Positions 48,115-56,391 of a stretch of DNA of 56,391 nucleotides are shown one piece after another. A program made the translations under genes and the position numbers. How positions within the stretch are numbered: position 1 is the stretch's first letter; the number at the start of each line of letters is the position of its first letter. This stretch comes from Erythrobacter cryptus DSM 12079 (GTDB taxonomy: Bacteria > Pseudomonadota > Alphaproteobacteria > Sphingomonadales > Sphingomonadaceae), in NCBI RefSeq assembly GCF_000422985.1, contig NZ_AUHC01000015.1, forward strand, positions 1 to 56,391. The letters run 5' to 3'. The notes under the pieces were generated by a model. It worked only from the letters and a program-made list of their open reading frames with translations, was not told the DNA's origin and searched no databases.

Positions 48115-49659
48115 TCAGACGAGCCGCCCCACCGTCCGCCCGCGATCATCCTGCTTCAAGGTCAGCCGCTTGCCGAAAGGCTCGCCGTTCTCGAAAGCTG
48201 CGGCCGTGGCGGGATCGGAAAGATCGGCATTGCCCACTACCCGCGCGCCATTTTCCGCGCGGCCGATGAAGATCGCCTCCGGCCCCTTCGGCCCGTGGTT
48301 GATGGTATAGGTCTCAACCACCGCGCCCTGCACCGGCCCCGCGGCGAGCGGCACCTTGTCGGTCAATTTGGGCAGGCGCAAGAAACGATCATTGGCGCGC
48401 CAGTCGGCGGGCGTGGTCGCATAGATGCCGGTGGCATATTTGCTCATCCACCCGCCATTAGCCCCGACCAGCGCAAAGGCGCCCCGATCCGCGCGCACGC
48501 GGGCCACCGCCTCGGCGATGGCATGGGCCGAATAATTGTTCCCCGCCCCGCCGAAGAACGGCAGGCCCCCGGTGAGCGTCAGCCCGCGCGGATCGTCATA
48601 GGCAAGGCCGAAATGGTCGCACTGGTTGAAGACCGGAATGGCAAAGCAGGAATAGAAATCGAGATAGGCCATATCGCCCATCGCCTTGCCCGCCCGCGCC
48701 AGCGCCGCCTCGACGCTGGCGATGCTGGCCGGCGCAGCGGCAAGATCGGGCCGCTCGGCCAGCTTGACCTCGGTCGCGGCAGACACCGCGTGGATATGCA
48801 CCCACCGGTCTTCCGGCACGCCCAGCGCGCGCGCAAGGCCCGCGCTCGCAAGGATGATCGCCGCGGCCTGATTGACCTGATCGCGCGCCACCGTCATGCG
48901 CGTATAGGGCTCGGCAACGATGCGGTTGCGCTCCGTCACCTTGGCCAGTTCCTCGGCGCTGCGCACCACCGGCGCTGCGGCGTGGGGGTTGGCCGCCGCG
49001 ACGCGGGTGAAGGGGGCAAAGAGCCTGCCGATCTCGCGCCGGTAGGCCTCCAGGCCCAGCCCCAGCCGGTGCCGCCGGGCGTTTTCGGCGAGGGCATAGA
49101 GCGGGATCGCGCCGCTTGCCCCGTGGGCAAACAGCGCCGGCTCCATCAACTCCTCAACCCCATAGCCCTGGTCCTCAAAGCTGCCGCCGATGGCCTCGGA
49201 CCAATCGGGCTTCTGGCCCTTCGCCGTGAGCGCCAGCACGGTCGAGATCGCCTCGGCCCCGACGATCGCTGCACAGGCGATCTCTCCCGCCGCGATCGCC
49301 TGAGCAAATTCGCCCACCATTTGCTGGTTGGTCTGCCCGCCGGTGGTGGAAAGGATCAGCCGTGAAGGGCGCGCGCCCACGCGCCGGGCCAGCGCGCCGG
49401 GCACATTGTCGGGGGCGCCGAAGGGCGGCTCACGCCCGGGCCGGCTCATCTCGAAGGCACGGATCGCCGCGAGCGTGTCGATCGCACCCGCAAGATCGCC
49501 CCGCGCCGCGCTGTCGGCAATTGCCGCGGCAAGCGCCCGTCCGCCCAGGTCCATGTAGGAGAGCGCTTGGTAACCCGGCTCTCCCACCCGCTCGGAATAT
49601 TGCCCCACCCCGATGATCACCGGGGTGTTATCGGGCACCGCGTCAGTCGCCGAAGTCAT
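48115..49659 (-). CDS. Thiolase-like acetyl-CoA acetyltransferase lacking the usual nucleophile
   Basis: The 514-residue protein belongs to the thiolase-like group with C-terminal extension ('PVIIGVGQYSERVG', 'ANGGWMSKYATGIYAT', 'INHGPKGPEAIFIGR'). In ordinary thiolases a Cys follows the first helix. The matching position here reads 'STTGGQTNQQMV', with no Cys, as in the SCP2-thiolase-like group. It may therefore not cleave 3-ketoacyl-CoA in the standard way. ATG 49659 is used; it overlaps the 3' end of the normal thiolase gene by 17 bases, so translation is coupled. Confidence 0.82.
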   Translation of the reverse strand: MTSATDAVPDNTPVIIGVGQYSERVGEPGYQALSYMDLGGRALAAAIADSAARGDLAGAIDTLAAIRAFEMSRPGREPPFGAPDNVPGALARRVGARPSRLILSTTGGQTNQQMVGEFAQAIAAGEIACAAIVGAEAISTVLALTAKGQKPDWSEAIGGSFEDQGYGVEELMEPALFAHGASGAIPLYALAENARRHRLGLGLEAYRREIGRLFAPFTRVAAANPHAAAPVVRSAEELAKVTERNRIVAEPYTRMTVARDQVNQAAAIILASAGLARALGVPEDRWVHIHAVSAATEVKLAERPDLAAAPASIASVEAALARAGKAMGDMAYLDFYSCFAIPVFNQCDHFGLAYDDPRGLTLTGGLPFFGGAGNNYSAHAIAEAVARVRADRGAFALVGANGGWMSKYATGIYATTPADWRANDRFLRLPKLTDKVPLAAGPVQGAVVETYTINHGPKGPEAIFIGRAENGARVVGNADLSDPATAAAFENGEPFGKRLTLKQDDRGRTVGRLV

Positions 49660-50911
49660 CGACGCGCTCGACGATGATCGCCGGGGCCATGCCGCCCGCC
49701 GCGCACATGGTGACGAGGCCATAGCGACCACCGCGGCGCTCAAGCTCGTCGATGATGGTGCCGATCAGGATCGATCCCGTCGCCCCGATCGGGTGGCCGA
49801 GCGCGATCGACCCGCCGTTAACATTGACCTTGTCCCAGCTGAGCCCGAGGTCGCGCACGAACTTGGCCGCCACCACCGCAAAGGCCTCGTTGATCTCGAA
49901 CAGGTCGATGTCATCGAGGGTGAGACCCGCCTTGGCCAGCACCTTCTTCGCCGCCGGGACGGGGGCGTTGAGCATCAGCGTCGGGCAATCGCCCATGTTG
50001 GCGGTGGCGACGATCCGCGCGCGCGGCTTCAATCCATGCTTCTGGGCATAGGCCTTGCTGGTCACCAGCACCGCCGCAGCGCCATCAACCACGCCGCTTG
50101 AATTGCCGGCATGGTGGAAGTGCTTGATCTCGAGATCGGGATATTTCTGGTTGATGAGCTTGCGGAAGGTGGTGCCGTGCTCGTCAAGCGGCACATCGGC
50201 GATCTTGGGGAAGGCAGGTTCGAGCTTGGCGAGGTCTTCCATGGTGGTCTGCGGGCGCGGATATTCCTCGCGGTCGAGGATCACATTGCCCTCGTCATCC
50301 ACCACCGGCACCACCGACTTGGCAAAGCGTCCCTCGGCGATCGCTTCGGCCGCGCGCTGCTGCGAACGGTAGCCAACCTCGTCCAGCTCCTCGCGGGTGA
50401 AGCCCTCCATGCTGGCAATCGCATCGCCGCACACGCCCTGGTGCGATTGCGGGTGCACCTTGCGCAGCCGCTCGTTGTAGCTGCCCATCATCGGCGGTTT
50501 GATCCCGGCGCGCATCTTCTCCTGCGCCATCGCCGCGGTGAGGCTCATCATCTCGGTGCCGCCGGCAACCAGGCAATCTTCCATCCCGCTCATCACCTGC
50601 GCCGCGGCAAGCGCGACGCTGGTGATCCCGCCGCCGCAGAAGCGATCGAGCGTGGTGCCCGACGAGGTGATGTCATAGCCGGCATCGAGCGCGGCCATGC
50701 GCCCCATGTCGCCCGCCTGAAGCCCGTCCTGGGTGCTGACCGACCAGATCACGTCGTCAACCGTGCTGGTGTCGAGGTGATTGCGCTCCTTGATCGCCTT
50801 GAGCACCGTGGCGGCAAGATGCTGCGGGTGGCAGCCGGCCAGCGCCCCCTTGCCCTGTTTGCCGATCCCACGCGGGGTGCGAACGGCATCGATGATGTAA
50901 GCCTCGGCCAT
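49643..50911 (-). CDS. Acetyl-CoA acetyltransferase (thiolase)
   Basis: The 422-residue protein carries out thiolytic cleavage of 3-ketoacyl-CoA or the reverse. The nucleophilic Cys is in 'TTLDRFCGGGITSVALAA', the catalytic His in 'NVNGGSIALGHPIGATG' and the second Cys in 'TMCAAGGMAPAII'. The start 'MAEAYIIDAVRTPRGIGKQGKG' is normal. A GAGGAGAGGA ribosome-binding site precedes the ATG. It is the first gene of a two-gene thiolase operon and divergent from the enoyl-CoA hydratase gene. Confidence 0.93.
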   Translation of the reverse strand: MAEAYIIDAVRTPRGIGKQGKGALAGCHPQHLAATVLKAIKERNHLDTSTVDDVIWSVSTQDGLQAGDMGRMAALDAGYDITSSGTTLDRFCGGGITSVALAAAQVMSGMEDCLVAGGTEMMSLTAAMAQEKMRAGIKPPMMGSYNERLRKVHPQSHQGVCGDAIASMEGFTREELDEVGYRSQQRAAEAIAEGRFAKSVVPVVDDEGNVILDREEYPRPQTTMEDLAKLEPAFPKIADVPLDEHGTTFRKLINQKYPDLEIKHFHHAGNSSGVVDGAAAVLVTSKAYAQKHGLKPRARIVATANMGDCPTLMLNAPVPAAKKVLAKAGLTLDDIDLFEINEAFAVVAAKFVRDLGLSWDKVNVNGGSIALGHPIGATGSILIGTIIDELERRGGRYGLVTMCAAGGMAPAIIVERVDDFGD

Positions 50912-51038
50912 CTGATCCTCTCCTCAATCAGCGAAATTGCGGTTGACGCGTCCGTAAACCGACTGCACGAGAGGCACAAGAATTGCGTTTCAAATCGCAA
51001 TCACATTTTCGATAGGCCGCTAGAGAGGAACCTGAGCC
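50912..51038. promoter_or_regulatory. Divergent promoter region with dyads between thiolase and enoyl-CoA hydratase genes
   Basis: ATTGCG (50982-50987) and CGCAAT (50996-51001) form a perfect six-base dyad with an eight-base centre. GACGCGTC (50944-50951) is a second short palindrome, lying between weak GGTT and AACC arms. The region separates two acyl-CoA genes that probably share control, for example by a TetR-type fatty-acid regulator (inference). Confidence 0.35.
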
Positions 51039-51812
51039 GTGAGCGAGACCACCGCCCCCGAAGTGCTGACCGAGGTTGAGGATGGCATCCTGATCGTCAC
51101 CATCAACCGCCCCGAAGCCAAGAACGCCATGACCAAGGCCGCCGCCGAGGGTATCGCCGCGGCGATGGATCGGCTCGATGCCGAGGATGACTTGAGGGTC
51201 GGCATTCTCACCGGGGCGGGGGGCACCTTCTGCTCAGGGATGGACCTCAAGGGCTTCCTGCGCGGCGAATCGCCCACCGTGGAGGGGCGCGGCTTTGGCG
51301 GGGTGGTGCAGGCCCCGCCCAAGAAGCCGCTGATCGCCGCGGTCGAGGGCTATGCGCTGGCCGGGGGCCTTGAACTGATGATCGCCTGCGACCTGGTGGT
51401 GGCGCACCAGGATGCCAAGTTCGGCATCCCCGAAGTCAAGCGCGGCCTTGTTGCCGCGGCGGGCGGGGTGATGCTGCTGCCCGACCAGATCCCGCAGCGC
51501 ATCGCCATGGAACTGGCGCTGACCGGCGATTTCATCGATGCGCAGCGCGCCTATCAGATCGGCCTCATCAACCAGGTGACCGATGGCCCCGCGCTCGCGG
51601 CGGCCAAGGCGCTCGCCCAGCGCATCGCTGCCAACGGGCCGCTGGCGGTGCGGGTATCGAAGCAGGTGATGAAGGAATCGCGCGGCTGGCCCATGGAAGA
51701 ACGCTACGAGCGCCAGGCCAGGCTGATCGCCCCGGTGTTCACCAGTCATGACGCGCGCGAGGGCGCCGCCGCCTTCGCCGAGAAGCGCAAGCCCAACTGG
51801 ACCGGCAAGTAA
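51039..51812 (+). CDS. Enoyl-CoA hydratase/isomerase (crotonase family)
   Basis: The 257-residue crotonase-fold enzyme adds water to enoyl-CoA or acts on a related acyl-CoA. The oxyanion and CoA loops are 'GTFCSGMDLKGFL' and 'EGYALAGGLELMIACDLVVA'. The catalytic Glu is seen in 'FGIPEVKRGL'. The other Glu used in hydratases is not clear, so isomerase or related activity is possible. The start is GTG at 51039. It runs with the acyl-CoA dehydrogenase gene 109 bases downstream, with a parS site between. Confidence 0.9.
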   Translation: MSETTAPEVLTEVEDGILIVTINRPEAKNAMTKAAAEGIAAAMDRLDAEDDLRVGILTGAGGTFCSGMDLKGFLRGESPTVEGRGFGGVVQAPPKKPLIAAVEGYALAGGLELMIACDLVVAHQDAKFGIPEVKRGLVAAAGGVMLLPDQIPQRIAMELALTGDFIDAQRAYQIGLINQVTDGPALAAAKALAQRIAANGPLAVRVSKQVMKESRGWPMEERYERQARLIAPVFTSHDAREGAAAFAEKRKPNWTGK

Positions 51813-51871
51813 CAACAGCGCGGGGCCGCCCGCGGGCCTGCCCCGTCAATTTCATTCATCCCCCGGGCCAA

Positions 51872-51887
51872 TGTTTCACGTGAAACA
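51872..51887. promoter_or_regulatory. parS: parS site (ParB/Noc-type centromere sequence)
   Basis: TGTTTCACGTGAAACA is a perfect 16-bp palindrome and exact match to the consensus parS sequence of chromosomal ParABS systems. ParB spreads from it to form the partition complex. It lies between the enoyl-CoA hydratase and acyl-CoA dehydrogenase genes. parA and parB are not in the window. Such sites usually cluster near the replication origin of the chromosome or of a secondary replicon. Confidence 0.9.
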
Positions 51888-51921
51888 TCCCGGCCCGGGC
51901 CGAGCTTCAGGAGAGAGAGAA

Positions 51922-53085
51922 ATGCCCGTCATCGACGTGCCCCCACCCGCCTTCATGCAGGACGAGGAGATCGCCATCTTTGCCGATGCGGTCGGCAAGT
52001 TCTTTCAGCAGCACGCCCCGGAAAAGCGCGTCCGCAAGTGGCGCGAGGATGGCCAGGTGGAGCGCGAATTCTGGCGCGAGGCCGGTGCGGCCGGGCTGCT
52101 GGGCGTGTCGGTGCCGAGCGAATATGGCGGGCATGGCGGGGATTTCCGCCACGACATGGTGGTGATCGACCAGCAGGCCAAGCACGGCGTGGATGGCTTT
52201 GCCGCGAGCCTCCACAACACCATCATCCTGCCTTATCTGGTGCGCCACGGCACCGAGGAGCAGAAGAAGAAATATCTCCCCCGCCTCGTCACCGGCGATC
52301 TCGTCAGCGCCATCGCGATGAGCGAGCCGGATGCCGGCTCTGACCTCCAGAACATCAAGACCACCGCCCTCAAGGACGGCAACGGCTACCGCCTCAACGG
52401 CTCCAAGACCTGGATCTCGAACGGGCAGCTCGCCGATTTCATCATCGTCGTGGCCAAGACCGATCCCAACGAAGGGGCCAAGGGCATCTCGCTGCTGCTG
52501 CTCGAGACGGAAGGGGCCGAAGGCTTCAAGCGCGGGCGCAAGCTCGACAAGATCGGCCTTGACGCGCAGGATACCTCCGAGCTGTTCTTCGACAATGTCT
52601 TCGTGCCGGCCGACAACCTCCTCGGCGGGATCGAGGGGCGCGGCTTTTATCAGCTCATGGGTGAGCTGCCGCAGGAGCGCCTGGTGATCGCCATGGGAGC
52701 GATGATCGGGATCGAAAAGGCGCTCGAGGTGACGGTCGAATACGTCAAGAACCGCAAGGCCTTCGGCAAGACCATCTGGGATTTCCAGAACACCCAGTTC
52801 ACCCTCGCCGATCTCAAGGCCCGCGGCACCGCGGCGCGGGTGTTCGTCAACGACTGCATCGCCAAGCTGCTCGAGGGCAAGCTCGATGTCGCCACCGCCA
52901 GCATGGCGAAATACTGGGTGACCGAACTGCAATCGGAAGTGGTGGACAAGTGCCTGCAATTCCACGGCGGGGCGGGCTATATCAATGATTACGCCATCGC
53001 CCGGATGTATCGCGACACCCGCATCGCCCGCATCTATGGCGGCTCGAACGAGATCATGAAGATGCTGATCGCGCGCTCGATGTAA
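51922..53085 (+). CDS. Acyl-CoA dehydrogenase
   Basis: The FAD-dependent enzyme introduces a trans-2 double bond into acyl-CoA. The 387-residue protein has the standard signatures 'AIAMSEPDAGSDLQNIKTTA', 'KTWISNGQLADFIIVVAKT' and 'QFHGGAGYINDYAIARMYRDTRIARIYGGSNEIMKMLIAR'. The catalytic Glu of the medium-chain type would be near the C-terminus; this form has it in the 'YGGSNEIM' region or elsewhere, so chain-length preference is open. ATG 51922 is preceded by an AGGAGAGAG site. It is separated from the hydratase gene by the parS site. Confidence 0.94.
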   Translation: MPVIDVPPPAFMQDEEIAIFADAVGKFFQQHAPEKRVRKWREDGQVEREFWREAGAAGLLGVSVPSEYGGHGGDFRHDMVVIDQQAKHGVDGFAASLHNTIILPYLVRHGTEEQKKKYLPRLVTGDLVSAIAMSEPDAGSDLQNIKTTALKDGNGYRLNGSKTWISNGQLADFIIVVAKTDPNEGAKGISLLLLETEGAEGFKRGRKLDKIGLDAQDTSELFFDNVFVPADNLLGGIEGRGFYQLMGELPQERLVIAMGAMIGIEKALEVTVEYVKNRKAFGKTIWDFQNTQFTLADLKARGTAARVFVNDCIAKLLEGKLDVATASMAKYWVTELQSEVVDKCLQFHGGAGYINDYAIARMYRDTRIARIYGGSNEIMKMLIARSM

Positions 53086-53142
53086 GCGGCCCGGCGCTCG
53101 CGGCCCCGGGGGGCCGATCAAGCGCGAGGATCGAGATTGGAG

Positions 53143-53172
53143 GGCGGCTCGGGCAACCCGGGCCGCCTTTTT
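53143..53172 (+). terminator. Terminator hairpin after the acyl-CoA dehydrogenase gene
   Basis: GGCGGCTCGGG (53143-53153) pairs with CCCGGGCCGCC (53157-53167) with one wobble, around a three-base loop. TTTTT follows directly. It closes the acyl-CoA operon. Confidence 0.85.
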
Positions 53173-53239
53173 CGTGTCGCACGTTCGTGCCGCTGGCGCG
53201 GATTGCCTTTGCCGCGCCGCAACGCTGCGCAAGCGAAAA

Positions 53240-53266
53240 GGGCGGCCCGCCGATCACGGGCCGCCC
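53240..53266 (-). terminator. Terminator hairpin after the TonB-dependent receptor gene
   Basis: GGGCGGCCCG (53240-53249) pairs perfectly with CGGGCCGCCC (53257-53266). On the minus strand a CTTTTC tract follows. It lies 44 bases after the receptor stop. Confidence 0.7.
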
Positions 53267-53309
53267 CCCCTCTCCCACATGGGCTGGCGGCACAAGCCGT
53301 GCTTGGCCG

Positions 53310-55868
<2,559 letters not shown>

Positions 55869-55890
55869 GGGGTCTCCCTCTCTCCAGTCA

Positions 55891-55926
55891 CCAGCCGGTC
55901 TTGGTGTCGGTCTTGGTGTCGGCTGG
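55891..55926. promoter_or_regulatory. Hairpin with tandem 12-mer in the receptor 5' leader
   Basis: Two direct copies of GGTCTTGGTGTC (55897-55908 and 55909-55920) are flanked by the inverted pair CCAGCC (55891-55896) and GGCTGG (55921-55926). On the minus strand this stem-loop lies about 22 bases upstream of the receptor start and just before its ribosome-binding site. A translational effect is possible but not shown. Confidence 0.4.
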
Positions 55927-56119
55927 CAAAACTATCAGGCCCGGCCAGCCTGCCAAGCGTCACAGTCAAAGTTCTGGGCCGAGTAGCAAAAATGCAACAA
56001 TCAGCGCCGCTGCGAAGCAAAGGTGCTCCGCTGCGCGCATCGCCGAAAGATTGTTGCCATTGGTCAAGAGAGGCTAGCACTACTTTGGCAGATTTCTAAG
56101 GATCAATCGTCGCCATCGT

Positions 56120-56391
56120 CTACGGCAGTGGGGGCATGTTGGCGGCGGAGGCTGGCTGAGCTGGGTCAGGATGGCCTGCCTGATGGCGGGCAAGGTTGGC
56201 TGCGGCGGCGGGCTCGGACTTCTTTTTTTTCCGACCCGCTGCCTTGAGGCGGCGGGCTTGCAGGAAGGCGAACGCGATCATGCTCATGAGGGCATGTCGG
56301 TGAAGACCCTGCCATGATCGTCCCTCGAAGTGATCAAAGCCGAGCTCTTCCTTGAGCTGTTGGTGAGCCTGCTCGCAGACCCAGCGGGCCT
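56120..56391 (-). CDS. IS701-family transposase, C-terminal part (partial at window edge)
   Basis: The frame enters from the right edge on the minus strand and ends at TAG 56120-56122. The protein begins 'ARWVCEQAHQQLKEELGFDHFEGRSWQGLHRHALMSMIAFAFL', the classic IS701/IS4-like catalytic-Glu block. It then continues into a basic and Ala/Pro-rich tail. A run of eight A's (reading AAA AAA AAG) is present in the tail and could slip. The N-terminal part and terminal repeats lie beyond the window. It abuts the upstream region of the TonB-dependent receptor gene. Confidence 0.88.
   Translation of the reverse strand, partial: ARWVCEQAHQQLKEELGFDHFEGRSWQGLHRHALMSMIAFAFLQARRLKAAGRKKKKSEPAAAANLARHQAGHPDPAQPASAANMPPLP

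Overview
High-GC alphaproteobacterial DNA, most likely from the Sphingomonadales and probably an Erythrobacteraceae-type organism. This rests on gene content and style: a large TonB-dependent receptor, acyl-CoA catabolism, a PEP-CTERM-like surface protein, a XylR-type operator, and relics of bacteriochlorophyll genes. Both ends lie inside insertion-sequence transposases (IS5 family at the left, IS701 family at the right), as expected for a draft contig that broke at multicopy IS elements.

Layout. 1-2000 is foreign and more A+T-rich: an IS5 transposase tail followed by a 5'-truncated AlwI/BstNBI-type restriction endonuclease, ending at the 3' end of a tRNA-Gln gene. 2262-5956 is housekeeping (ppx/gppA, rlmE, membrane cytochrome c, prephenate dehydratase). 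6027-13249 is one tightly overlapped seven-gene operon of the MoxR type (DUF4129, DUF4350, MoxR AAA ATPase, DUF58, SpoIIM-like, RDD), whose last gene is a lipoprotein class A beta-lactamase. 13349-27292 is mixed metabolism and envelope: isoaspartyl peptidase, GNAT, SDR, esterase, ispG, a thioredoxin-like lipoprotein, mntP, an HDAC-like amidohydrolase, two L,D-transpeptidases, a DMT exporter, aconitase and a rhodanese lipoprotein. 27385-33195 (minus strand) holds a Ser-rich surface protein, ruvB, a GH10 xylanase and ruvA. Here the 3' end of ruvA is duplicated 955 bp downstream and brackets a gene for a two-helix membrane protein.

33333-39377 carries aroC and the peroxide defence set ahpC-ahpF-katG. 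39547-42938 has a cupin/JmjC-like protein and a four-gene set built round an SPFH protein and a ribbon-helix-helix regulator with an AT-hook-like tail. 42935-44855 is a remnant of photosynthesis genes: bchJ appears intact, while bchE is a pseudogene with an internal deletion and frameshifts; an FNR-like box remains upstream. 45043-48079 is a divergent locus around 4-hydroxyphenylpyruvate dioxygenase with two VOC proteins, an AhpD-like protein and a perfect palindromic operator candidate. 48115-55868 is an acyl-CoA (beta-oxidation-like) cluster plus a TonB-dependent receptor. A perfect 16-bp parS site lies at 51872-51887 between the enoyl-CoA hydratase and acyl-CoA dehydrogenase genes, suggesting this segment lies near a replication origin.

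The observations most worth following are the bchE decay with a surviving upstream regulatory box, the ruvA-end duplication bracketing an accessory membrane gene, the parS site, the IS-truncated restriction enzyme at a tRNA, and the SPFH/RHH cluster. No stretch over 300 bases lacks an annotated feature, except that 31480-31813 holds only the xylanase operator and the ruvA-end duplication.
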